6,202 nt of DNA from Pseudaestuariivita sp. (GCA_020629995.1 JAHDCH010000163.1:1-6202), one strand, 5' to 3'. Counted from the stretch's first letter, positions 1 to 5,745 are shown. Notes: generated by a model from the sequence alone, not told the origin. Made by a program: numbers and translations.

Positions 1-24
1 CCGAACGTCAACGGGAGGACGAAA

Positions 25-975
25 ATGAAAACCTTCATGAAAACCATGGTGGCCGCTGCTGTCGCGGCCCTGCCGATGGCCCAGGCCGCACAGGCCGATG
101 GCCACGAGACGCTGAAATACGTGCTGGTCAGCCACGCGCCTGACAGCGACAGCTGGTGGAACACGATCAAGAACGGCATCGCGCTGGCCGGCGACCAGAT
201 GGGCGTCGAAGTCGAATACCGCAACCCGCCCACCGGCGATCTGGCCGACATGGCCCGCATCATCGAACAGGCGGCCGCATCCGGCCCTGCCGGCATCATC
301 ACCACCCTGGCCGACTATGACGTGCTCTCGGGCCCCGTCTCGGCGGCCGTGGATGCGGGCGTTGATGTCATCATCATGAACTCGGGCACGCCGGATCAGG
401 CGCGCGAAGTTGGCGCTCTGATGTATGTGGGCCAGCCCGAATATGATGCGGGCTATGCCGCTGGCCTGCGTGCCAAGGGTGACGGCGTGGGCTCGTTCCT
501 GTGCGTGAACCACTACATCGTGCAGCCTTCGTCGACCGAACGCTGCCAGGGCTTTGCCGATGGCCTCGGCATCGATCTGGGCGACCAGATGATCGACGCG
601 GGCCAGGACCCCGCCGAGATCAAGAACCGCGTTCTGGCCTACCTGTCGTCGAACCCCGACACGGATGCGGTTCTGACCCTCGGCCCGACCTCGGCTGACC
701 CGACCATCCTCGCTCTGCAGGAAAACGGCATGGCCGGTGACATCTACTTTGGCACCTTCGACCTCGGCGCCGAGATCGTCAAAGGCATCAAGGGCGACAT
801 CATCCAGTGGGGCATCGACCAGCAACCCTTCCTGCAGGCCTACCTGCCGGTCGTGGTGATGGCCAACTACCACCGCTACGGCGTCCTGCCGGGCAACAAC
901 ATCAACTCGGGCCCCGGTTTCGTGACCAAGGACGCGCTCGAGCTCGTTGAAAAATACGCTGGCGAATACCGCTAA
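25..975 (+). CDS. Sugar-type ABC transporter periplasmic substrate-binding protein
   Basis: This 316-residue protein probably captures a sugar or polyol in the periplasm and delivers it to the permease encoded downstream. Residues 1-24 form a Sec signal peptide: basic MKTFMK, an Ala-rich hydrophobic core, and cleavage likely after AQA near residue 21 or 24. The mature part reads as a type I periplasmic-binding fold of the RbsB/LacI-like class. KYVLVSHAPDSDSWW (31-45) is the first strand and ligand loop, IITTLADYDVLSGPV (91-105) follows, and GIDQQPFLQAYLPVV (263-277) is the hinge-region motif typical of sugar-binding members. Length is normal for the family. The start is supported by GGGAGGA at 13-19, 5 nt before ATG. 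Two cysteines, C160 and C174, could form a disulfide, which is an inference. The gene leads an importer operon and is followed by a palindrome before the permease gene. The family is secure; the ligand is not known. Confidence 0.93.
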   Translation: MKTFMKTMVAAAVAALPMAQAAQADGHETLKYVLVSHAPDSDSWWNTIKNGIALAGDQMGVEVEYRNPPTGDLADMARIIEQAAASGPAGIITTLADYDVLSGPVSAAVDAGVDVIIMNSGTPDQAREVGALMYVGQPEYDAGYAAGLRAKGDGVGSFLCVNHYIVQPSSTERCQGFADGLGIDLGDQMIDAGQDPAEIKNRVLAYLSSNPDTDAVLTLGPTSADPTILALQENGMAGDIYFGTFDLGAEIVKGIKGDIIQWGIDQQPFLQAYLPVVVMANYHRYGVLPGNNINSGPGFVTKDALELVEKYAGEYR

Positions 976-984
976 GCGTGACCC

Positions 985-1012
985 GTAGGATGGGTGCTAG
1001 CACCCATCCTAC
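985..1012. repeat. Perfect 28-bp palindrome between binding-protein and permease genes
   Basis: All 14 base pairs match: the left arm begins GTAGGATGGGTG and the right arm ends CACCCATCCTAC, with CTAG at the centre. In RNA it would form a 12-bp stem with a CUAG tetraloop, starting 10 nt after the stop codon of the binding-protein gene. No T-run follows, so it is not a standard intrinsic terminator. In importer operons such hairpins often protect the upstream mRNA from 3' decay, so that more binding protein than permease is made. Alternatives are a dispersed REP-like element or a partial attenuator. The palindrome is seen directly; its role is inferred. Confidence 0.9.
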
Positions 1013-1063
1013 ACCTGTCATCCAGCGCATCTCTGCGCGGATGCCCCCCTTCCCCTTCAATTC

Positions 1064-1068
1064 AGGAG
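1064..1068 (+). promoter_or_regulatory. Ribosome binding site that sets the permease start
   Basis: AGGAG lies 9 nt before ATG 1078. The reading frame is open further upstream to an ATG at 994, but that codon sits inside the palindrome and has no Shine-Dalgarno sequence. The added residues would also be unlike a permease N-terminus. The start is therefore taken as 1078. Confidence 0.8.
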
Positions 1069-1077
1069 CCCCGCGTC

Positions 1078-2187
1078 ATGGCCGACACCGCCACGGACGA
1101 ACGCGTCAAAGAGATATCCCCCTTGCGCCGCGCCCTGATCCGCCCCGAGCTGGGCGGCATCGTGGGCACCGTCGCCGTCTTCACCTTCTTCCTGCTCTTC
1201 GCCTTCGATTCGGGCATGTTCAACAGCCAGGGCGTGCTCAACTGGTCGATTGTCTCGGCCCAGTTCATGATCATCGCCGTCGGTGCCTGCCTTCTGATGA
1301 TCGCGGGCGAATTCGACCTCTCTGTCGGCTCGATGATCGGCTTTGCCGGCATGATGATCGCCATCTTTTCGGTCACGTTGGGCTGGCCCGTCTGGATGGC
1401 CATCCTGATCACCTTTGCCCTGTGCATCGCCATCGGCGCGCTTAACGGCGTCATCGTGATCCGCACAGGCCTGCCCTCTTTTATCGTGACGCTCGCGTTC
1501 CTGTTCATCCTGCGCGGCTTCACCATCTTCCTGCCCCAGGTGCTCGAACGGAAAACCATCATCGGCGGCGTGCGCGACGTGGCCGAGGGCGACTGGCTGG
1601 CCTGGCTGTTTGGCGGCAAGATCCTGAACGGCCTCTTTGTCTGGCTGGGCGATATGGGCCTGATCGCAACCTTCTCTCGCGGCACCCGCGCCGGGCAGCC
1701 CGTGGTCGACGGCATCCCCATGTTGATCGTCTGGGCCATCGTGCTGATCATCTTCGGCCACGTCCTGTTGACGAAAACCAAGTTCGGCAACTGGATCTTC
1801 GCCGCAGGCGGCGATGCCGAGGCGGCCCGCAACTCGGGCGTTCCGGTCAACCGCGTCAAGATCCTGATGTTCATGTTCACTGCCTTCTGCGCCACCGTCT
1901 TTGCGACCTGTCAGGTGATGGAGTTCGGCTCAGCCGGTGCCGACCGCGGCCTGCTGAAGGAATTCGAGGCGATCATCGCCGTGGTCATCGGCGGCGCTCT
2001 GCTGACGGGCGGCTACGGCTCTGTCATCGGCGCGGCGCTTGGCGCCCTGATCTTTGGCGTCGTGCAACAGGGCCTGTTCTTTGCCGGCGTCGAAAGCTCG
2101 CTTTTCCGGGTGTTCCTCGGTGTCATCCTCCTCGCTGCGGTGATCCTCAACACCTACATCCGCCGCATCATCACAGGGGAGCGCTGA
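1078..2187 (+). CDS. Sugar-type ABC transporter permease (RbsC/FrcC-like, BPD_transp_2 family)
   Basis: This 369-residue inner-membrane protein forms the translocation channel, probably as a homodimer with two copies of the downstream ATPase. It has roughly nine or ten hydrophobic segments, including about 26-44, 60-77, 105-123, 135-152, 215-231, 262-280, 297-330 and 345-360. Family hallmarks are IAGEFDLSVGSM (75-86), matching the IAGGIDLSVGS motif of RbsC-like permeases, LPSFIVTLAFLFILRG (132-147), and the cytoplasmic ATPase-coupling loop GGDAEAARNSGVPVNRVK (244-261). LLTGGYGSVIGAALGALIFG (308-327) is also characteristic. A longer polar stretch at about 155-212 between membrane segments is probably a periplasmic loop. 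The N-terminal 25 residues are hydrophilic and cytoplasmic. Its stop lies 3 bp before the ATPase start, so the two are translationally close. The substrate is not specified by the sequence. Confidence 0.93.
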   Translation: MADTATDERVKEISPLRRALIRPELGGIVGTVAVFTFFLLFAFDSGMFNSQGVLNWSIVSAQFMIIAVGACLLMIAGEFDLSVGSMIGFAGMMIAIFSVTLGWPVWMAILITFALCIAIGALNGVIVIRTGLPSFIVTLAFLFILRGFTIFLPQVLERKTIIGGVRDVAEGDWLAWLFGGKILNGLFVWLGDMGLIATFSRGTRAGQPVVDGIPMLIVWAIVLIIFGHVLLTKTKFGNWIFAAGGDAEAARNSGVPVNRVKILMFMFTAFCATVFATCQVMEFGSAGADRGLLKEFEAIIAVVIGGALLTGGYGSVIGAALGALIFGVVQQGLFFAGVESSLFRVFLGVILLAAVILNTYIRRIITGER

Positions 2188-2190
2188 GCC

Positions 2191-2970
2191 ATGGCCGATC
2201 CAATCATCCGCATGGTGAACATCGAAAAGCACTTCGGCTCGGTCATCGCTCTGGCTGGCGTGTCGGTCGATGTGTTCCCCGGCGAATGCCACTGCCTTCT
2301 GGGCGACAACGGTGCGGGCAAATCCACGTTTATCAAGACGATGTCCGGCGTGCACAAACCCACCTCGGGCGAGATCTTCTTCGAAGGCGCGCCGCTGTCG
2401 TTCAACGACCCGCGCGACGCCATCGAGGCCGGCATCGCCACCGTGCACCAGCACCTGGCGATGATCCCTCTCATGTCGGTCACGCGCAACTTCTTCATGG
2501 GCAACGAACCCACCCGCCGCGTTCTCGGCATGTCGTTCTTTGACCAGAAGAAAGCCGATGAGATCACCATGCGCGAGATGAAGCGCATGGGCATCAACCT
2601 GCGCGGCCCCGACCAGGCCGTGGGCACCCTCTCGGGCGGCGAACGCCAAACAGTCGCCATCTCCCGCGCGGTCCATTTCGGCGCCAAGGTGCTGATCCTC
2701 GACGAGCCCACCTCGGCCCTCGGCGTGCGCCAAACCTCGAACGTGCTCGCCACCATCGACAAAGTGCGCAAGGACGGCATCGCCGTGGTCTTCATCACCC
2801 ACAACGTGCGCCATGCCATGGCCGTGGGCGACCGCTTCACCGTGCTGAACCGCGGCCAGACGCTCGGCACGGCGATGCGCGGCGACATCACTCCCGAAGA
2901 GCTGCAGGACATGATGGCCGGCGGGCAAGAGCTCGCCACTCTCGAAGGCTCGCTCGGCGGCACCGTCTAG
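2191..2970 (+). CDS. Sugar-type ABC transporter ATP-binding protein, single domain (FrcA-like)
   Basis: This 259-residue protein hydrolyses ATP to drive the upstream permease. All ABC motifs are present in order: Walker A GDNGAGKST (38-46), Q-loop Q87 in ATVHQHL, signature LSGGE (147-151), Walker B VLILDEP (167-173) with catalytic E172, D-loop SALG (175-178), and switch histidine H204 in ITHN. It has only one nucleotide-binding domain, whereas RbsA and XylG carry two in tandem. It therefore resembles the short FrcA-type proteins and must dimerise. AGGGGAG at 2175-2181 overlaps the end of the permease gene and lies 9 nt before ATG. Nothing suggests inactivation. The gene ends the importer unit: hairpin-rich DNA follows immediately. 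Confidence 0.95.
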   Translation: MADPIIRMVNIEKHFGSVIALAGVSVDVFPGECHCLLGDNGAGKSTFIKTMSGVHKPTSGEIFFEGAPLSFNDPRDAIEAGIATVHQHLAMIPLMSVTRNFFMGNEPTRRVLGMSFFDQKKADEITMREMKRMGINLRGPDQAVGTLSGGERQTVAISRAVHFGAKVLILDEPTSALGVRQTSNVLATIDKVRKDGIAVVFITHNVRHAMAVGDRFTVLNRGQTLGTAMRGDITPEELQDMMAGGQELATLEGSLGGTV

Positions 2971-2975
2971 GCAAA

Positions 2976-2991
2976 GGGGGGCCAGCCCCCC
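2976..2991 (+). terminator. G/C hairpin after the ATPase gene
   Basis: GGGGGG (2976-2981) and CCCCCC (2986-2991) pair around CCAG, 5 nt after the ATPase stop codon. The stem is strong, but no T-run follows. It may terminate transcription, perhaps with Rho, or protect the 3' end of the importer mRNA. Confidence 0.45.
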
Positions 2992-2997
2992 ACGGCA

Positions 2998-3017
2998 GAA
3001 GCCCCCGCGGGGGCTTC
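2998..3017. terminator. Perfect 20-bp palindrome, second hairpin after the importer
   Basis: GAAGCCCCCG and CGGGGGCTTC are exact reverse complements. The RNA would form a very stable stem with a tight loop. As with the hairpin just upstream, no T-run follows, so calling it a terminator is inference from position and stability. Being symmetric, it would act the same way from either direction. Confidence 0.45.
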
Positions 3018-3022
3018 CACCG

Positions 3023-3099
3023 CTCCCCCCGCCATATTTCCAAAGAGAAGAAGCCGGGAGCTGTTCTCGGTTTCTTCTCTTTTCAAATATGGCGGGGAG
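3023..3099. repeat. 77-bp imperfect inverted repeat forming one long hairpin
   Basis: The inner stem pairs 3042-3059 with 3065-3082, giving 18 pairs of which two are G-U in RNA, around the loop GCTGT. After a 2-nt mismatch, GCCATATTT (3031-3039) pairs with AAATATGGC (3085-3093). C3027-C3030 then pair with G3094-G3097, and after a 2-nt bulge C3023 and T3024 pair with G3099 and A3098. In total this is about 33 paired positions. The CGCCATATTT...AAAGAGAAG wording resembles hairpins I associate with spacers of Roseobacter-group genomes, possibly a dispersed element or bidirectional terminator. That recollection is unchecked. Confidence 0.8.
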
Positions 3100-3111
3100 T
3101 CCCGCAGGGAC
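3099..3111. repeat. Small inverted repeat abutting the long hairpin
   Basis: GTCCC (3099-3103) and GGGAC (3107-3111) pair around GCA. It completes a run of four hairpins starting at 2976. It is short enough to occur by chance in DNA this rich in G and C. Confidence 0.5.
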
Positions 3112-3209
3112 GGGACAGCGCCCCATGACTTTTTCAGAAAATGCGTGACAGAAGCCTGTTTTCTTTGCCAGGCTGACCGCGGGCGGAGGGTGTCTTCTGG
3201 ATCCGCTCG

Positions 3210-3226
3210 GTGCCACGCATCGGCAC
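3210..3226. promoter_or_regulatory. Possible operator: GTGCC-N7-GGCAC
   Basis: A 17-bp dyad of two 5-bp arms lies 54 bp before the dehydrogenase start. Its size and position suit a dimeric repressor such as a GntR- or LacI-family regulator of sugar catabolism. No regulator gene is in the window, and a dyad of this length can arise by chance. Confidence 0.2.
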
Positions 3227-3265
3227 ACGAAATCCCAGCACATCATCACGGACACGCGGCAAGGC

Positions 3266-3271
3266 GGAGGA
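3266..3271 (+). promoter_or_regulatory. Ribosome binding site that sets the dehydrogenase start
   Basis: GGAGGA lies 8 nt before ATG 3280. This start places the Rossmann motif at residues 7-12, exactly where the family has it. It rules out the in-frame ATG at 3145. Confidence 0.85.
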
Positions 3272-3279
3272 CAAGACAC

Positions 3280-4182
3280 ATGCGCACTGGAGTTATCGGG
3301 ATCGGCGACATGGGATCAGGGTTGGCGCGCAACCTGATCAAGGCGGGCTTTGACTGTTGCGGGCGCGATCCGCTGGAACATCGCAACGTCGCCTTTGCGG
3401 ACATGGGCGGTGTGGTCAAAGACAGCGCAGCCGACGTCGGGGCCCATGCGGATGCGGTGTTCGTGATGGTCATGAACGGGGCCCAGGCGCACGAGGTCAT
3501 CGTGGACGGTCTTGCCACCAGCATGGTCCCGGGCAGTGCCGTGATCCTGTCGGCGACCATCAAACCCACCGAAGCCCGCGCGCTTGGCGCGGCGCTGGCG
3601 GGCACCGGCATCCACCTGATCGACACGCCCGTGTCGGGCGGGTTTCCCGGCGCCCAGTCCGGCACGCTCACGATGATGGCCGCGGCGCCGGATGACGTGC
3701 TGGACCGCTTTGCCCCGGTGATGGAAGCCGTCAGCGCCAACATCCACCGCGTCGGCACCGCGCCCGGCGATGGCCAGACCGTCAAGGCCTGCCTGCAATC
3801 GCTGATCGGCGCGCAATTCTCGGCCACGTTCGAAGCCGCCGCGCTGGCCGCCAAGGCGGGCGTCCCGGGTCAGGTGATCCTCGATGTCTTTTCCACCTCC
3901 TCGGCGGGATGCGGCATCGTCAACAACGCGCTGGAAAAGATCATCGACCGCCAGTTCGAGGGCACCGGCTCCCACATCAACACGATGCACAAGGATCTGA
4001 CCATCTCGATGGCCCTTGGCGAAGAGCTGGGCGTCCCGCTCCACACCGCTGCCGCCGCGATGCAGCTGTTTCACGCCGGACGCAGCCGCTACCCCGATGG
4101 TGACAACTGGACCTGCACCCGCGTCATCGAAGAGATCACCGGCGCCGAACTGCACCGCACGGCAGCCGTCAAAACCCGCTAA
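3280..4182 (+). CDS. NAD(P)-dependent dehydrogenase, 3-hydroxyisobutyrate / L-threonate dehydrogenase family
   Basis: This 300-residue cytoplasmic enzyme should oxidise a 2- or 3-hydroxy acid with NAD(P)+. The N-terminal Rossmann fold opens with GIGDMG (7-12), the GxGxMG dinucleotide motif. DTPVSGG (115-121) is the family's substrate-binding motif, and K169 in GDGQTVKACLQ (163-173) fits the catalytic lysine. HKDL (237-240) is the conserved C-terminal motif. The length is typical. Classic 3-hydroxyisobutyrate dehydrogenases have asparagines after the lysine (KxxNN). Here the sequence is KACLQ, with Q173 matching the KIIHQ pattern I recall for L-threonate dehydrogenase LtnD. The C-terminal part, PDGDNWTCTRVIEEITG (272-288), also fits LtnD-like enzymes. 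A sugar-acid substrate is therefore more likely than hydroxyisobutyrate, but the exact reaction is inference. It is probably co-transcribed with the isomerase gene 60 bp downstream. Confidence 0.88.
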   Translation: MRTGVIGIGDMGSGLARNLIKAGFDCCGRDPLEHRNVAFADMGGVVKDSAADVGAHADAVFVMVMNGAQAHEVIVDGLATSMVPGSAVILSATIKPTEARALGAALAGTGIHLIDTPVSGGFPGAQSGTLTMMAAAPDDVLDRFAPVMEAVSANIHRVGTAPGDGQTVKACLQSLIGAQFSATFEAAALAAKAGVPGQVILDVFSTSSAGCGIVNNALEKIIDRQFEGTGSHINTMHKDLTISMALGEELGVPLHTAAAAMQLFHAGRSRYPDGDNWTCTRVIEEITGAELHRTAAVKTR

Positions 4183-4184
4183 CG

Positions 4185-4229
4185 GGATGGCGGGTGGGGC
4201 GTCGCCGCAGGCGCGCGTCACCCCCATCC
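4185..4229. repeat. Hairpin in the dehydrogenase-isomerase spacer
   Basis: GGATGG (4185-4190) pairs with CCATCC (4224-4229), and GGGTG (4192-4196) with CACCC (4219-4223), giving 11 pairs with C4191 bulged. The loop is GC-rich and may pair further. No T-run follows, and the next ribosome site, AAAGGA (4232-4237), begins 3 nt later. The structure could modulate isomerase translation or stabilise the upstream mRNA. Its arms share GGATGG/GGGTG wording with the palindrome at 985-1012. Confidence 0.65.
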
Positions 4230-4242
4230 GGAAAGGACAGAC

Positions 4243-5106
4243 ATGCACCTCGGCGTCATCACTGACGGCATCAGCCGCGACCTCGCCCACGCCCTCTCCG
4301 TCATGGCCGATCACGGCCTCACCCATGCCGAACTGCAATTTGTCGGCGATCACGAAGTCGGCGATCACTCCGCCGCCCAGATCAGACAGATCCAGGACCT
4401 GCTGACCGCCCGGGGCATGCCGGTCTCCTGCCTGTCGCGCCACATCTTCGCCGGCACCACCAGCGCCAACCGCCCGGGCGATGCACTCCATACCCAGCAC
4501 ATGGACGCGCTCAAGCGCGTCATCGACATGGCGCATACGCTGGGCTCTCCCCTTGTCCGCATCATGACCCAGAAAAAGGAACAGATCCTCTGGGGCCGGA
4601 ACGGCGCTGAAAAATGGAACGTCGCCCACGGCGCCTGGGACACGATGGCCCCCATGATTGCCCCCGCCGTCGACCTTGCCCGTGACGCCGGCCTCACTTT
4701 GGTCGTCGAAACCGGCAACGGCACCATGGTCAATTCGGCCTATACCGCGCGCAGACTGATCGACGAGCTGGACGCCCGGGACGCGCTCAAGGTCCTGTGG
4801 GATCCGGCCAACAATTGCTGGTGTCACGAACGCGCCTTTCCCGATGCCTATGACCTGCTCCGGGACGGCTATATCGGTCATATCCACATCAAGGACGTGC
4901 AGGTCGACACACCCCGCGCCACGCTCGAGGTCCGGCAGCTTGGCCATGGCCAGCTGGCAGATCAGCTCCAGCCCATCGCCGATGCCCTGCGCGCCGATGG
5001 CTATGCCGGCGCCATCAGCCTCGAATCCGTCTATCATCCGGGCACCGGCGACTTCGAAGAAGGCTTTCGCCTCTGCGCCCCGCGCTTCAAGGCGATTTTC
5101 GGCTGA
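4243..5106 (+). CDS. TIM-barrel sugar (phosphate) isomerase/epimerase, hydroxypyruvate isomerase/IolE/OtnI-like
   Basis: This 287-residue cytoplasmic protein belongs to the xylose-isomerase-like TIM-barrel superfamily (AP endonuclease 2 fold), whose members isomerise, epimerise or dehydrate sugars and keto acids with a divalent metal. The putative metal ligands fall at the expected strand ends: E156 in VVETGNG, D187 in LWDPANN, H213 or H215 in GHIHIKD (212-218), and E261 in SLESVYHPG. All four positions are intact, so an active enzyme is expected. K217 in the HIKD motif is also typical. The first strand, HLGVITDGI, begins at residue 2, and AAAGGA at 4232-4237 lies 5 nt before ATG, which fixes the start. 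Its place behind an LtnD-like dehydrogenase suggests it acts on the keto product, as OtnI does with 2-oxo-tetronate, or on the imported sugar before oxidation. Family placement is firm; the substrate is open. Confidence 0.88.
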   Translation: MHLGVITDGISRDLAHALSVMADHGLTHAELQFVGDHEVGDHSAAQIRQIQDLLTARGMPVSCLSRHIFAGTTSANRPGDALHTQHMDALKRVIDMAHTLGSPLVRIMTQKKEQILWGRNGAEKWNVAHGAWDTMAPMIAPAVDLARDAGLTLVVETGNGTMVNSAYTARRLIDELDARDALKVLWDPANNCWCHERAFPDAYDLLRDGYIGHIHIKDVQVDTPRATLEVRQLGHGQLADQLQPIADALRADGYAGAISLESVYHPGTGDFEEGFRLCAPRFKAIFG

Positions 5107-5122
5107 TCCCCCGCGCCCCGGC

Positions 5123-5151
5123 TTGAGAGGCCGCGCACCCTGCCCTATCTT
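5123..5151 (+). promoter_or_regulatory. Sigma-70-like promoter of the exported-protein gene
   Basis: TTGAGA (5123-5128) and TATCTT (5146-5151) are separated by exactly 17 nt. They match the TTGACA and TATAAT consensus at 5 and 4 of 6 positions. Transcription would start near 5158, leaving a leader of about 20 nt that contains the ribosome site GAGGA (5167-5171). This makes the downstream gene its own transcription unit, separate from the isomerase gene that ends 16 bp upstream. Confidence 0.6.
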
Positions 5152-5177
5152 CCCGGCAACGCCGACGAGGACCCCAC

Positions 5178-5708
5178 ATGCGCGCCTTCGCCTTCCTGAT
5201 CCCTGCCCTGTTTGCCTGTGCCACCCCTGCTCTGGCGCAGGGGCTGGGCAGCCTGCCTCTTCTGTCCGACCTCGAAGACCAGATCGCCGCGCCGCCGGTC
5301 ATCCCTCCCGATGCGGTGCCGCTCAATTCGCGCCAATGGGACCTGATCGAGGCCATCGAGATCGACGAAAAGATCAAGGGCGACAGCTATGTCGTGACCA
5401 AATCCTATCCCGACGACCTGATCGCCATGGCCCGCTCGGGCAGTTTCGAGGTCGAAGGGTACTTTGTCCCCGTCATGGCGCAGGGCAGCGTGCGCCAGTT
5501 CCTGATGGTGCGTGACCCGGCTGAATGCCCGTTCTGCGGCTCTTCGGGCTATGGCCTCGCGCTCGAGGTCATCACCAAACGCCCCGTGCCCGACATGGGC
5601 GAATTCGAACGGATCACCGTGCGCGGCACGCTGGAACTGGTCGATGATCCCGAAACCTGGCAGGCCGTGATCCTCAAGAATGCAACGCTGACCCGGTCGG
5701 GCAGCTAG
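5178..5708 (+). CDS. Exported protein with a CPFC motif, function unknown
   Basis: I do not recognise this 176-residue protein with certainty. Residues 1-20 are a Sec signal peptide with hydrophobic core FAFLIPALFACA and an ALA cleavage site before Q21, so the protein is periplasmic. C14 lies in LFAC, a poor lipobox, so a lipoprotein is unlikely. The mature part has a Pro-rich linker (39-48), then WDLIEAIEIDEKI (54-66), EVEGYFVPVM (91-100), and RDPAECPFCGSSGYGLALEV (112-131) with C117 and C120 as a CxxC pair. ITVRGTLELVDDPETW (146-161) follows. The order 'GYxVPx, then a Cys-containing segment, then VxGxL' recalls DUF3299-type small beta proteins. The CPFC pair could bind metal or be redox active. 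Both points are inference. The start is set by GAGGA at 5167-5171, 6 nt before ATG, and by the promoter upstream. No functional link to the sugar genes is visible. Confidence 0.85.
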   Translation: MRAFAFLIPALFACATPALAQGLGSLPLLSDLEDQIAAPPVIPPDAVPLNSRQWDLIEAIEIDEKIKGDSYVVTKSYPDDLIAMARSGSFEVEGYFVPVMAQGSVRQFLMVRDPAECPFCGSSGYGLALEVITKRPVPDMGEFERITVRGTLELVDDPETWQAVILKNATLTRSGS

Positions 5709-5715
5709 TCCCGGC

Positions 5716-5744
5716 TTGACCCTGCGCTACGCCCGCCCTTAGCT
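5716..5744 (+). promoter_or_regulatory. Possible promoter giving a leaderless glycosyltransferase mRNA
   Basis: TTGACC (5716-5721) is a good -35 element (5 of 6). At the 17-nt spacing the -10 position reads TTAGCT, a poor match (2 of 6). Transcription would begin about 5750-5752, next to the two candidate start codons at 5746 and 5752, and neither has a Shine-Dalgarno sequence. Together this suggests a leaderless transcript, but the weak -10 keeps confidence low. Confidence 0.3.
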
Positions 5745-5745
5745 G

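Larger units (their letters stand above)
3112..3279 (+). other. Leader region of the dehydrogenase gene, no gene seen
   Basis: This stretch separates the hairpin cluster from the dehydrogenase start and probably holds the promoter of the second transcription unit. I could not find a convincing -35/-10 pair. It is locally more AT-rich at 3127-3168 than the surrounding genes, as expected near a promoter. Two small inverted repeats stand out: AGCCTG (3153-3158) with CAGGCT (3169-3174) around 10 nt, and GTGCC (3210-3214) with GGCAC (3222-3226). An open frame from ATG 3145 joins the dehydrogenase but encodes a non-family-like His/Arg-rich stretch and is rejected as a start. Confidence 0.55.

Noticed and set aside
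985..1012. Palindrome as an intrinsic terminator ending the binding-protein transcript
   Set aside because: No T-run follows, and the permease gene downstream has no evident promoter of its own. Full termination would silence the importer, so a stabiliser or partial attenuator fits better.
994..1077. Upstream start for the permease at 994
   Set aside because: The ATG lies inside the palindrome and has no Shine-Dalgarno sequence. ATG 1078 has AGGAG at proper spacing and gives a normal family N-terminus.
3023..3099. Inverted repeat as the end of an insertion sequence
   Set aside because: The arms are separated by only a 5-nt loop, there is no transposase frame or target duplication, and the neighbouring genes are intact. 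At most it is a small non-coding repeat.
1930..3279. 449-codon open frame on the - strand across the ATPase gene and spacer
   Set aside because: It is antisense to permease and ATPase genes with complete motifs. Its His/Ala/Arg/Asp-rich composition is typical of an antisense frame in GC-rich DNA, and it crosses the hairpin cluster.
3145..3279. N-terminal extension of the dehydrogenase from ATG 3145
   Set aside because: It adds 45 residues rich in His and Arg before the Rossmann motif, with no ribosome site. GGAGGA before ATG 3280 and family length favour the shorter form.
3316..5037. 573-codon open frame on the - strand opposite dehydrogenase and isomerase genes
   Set aside because: Length alone reflects scarce stop codons at high GC. 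It shows no family motifs, no ribosome site of note, and lies fully opposite two well-supported genes.
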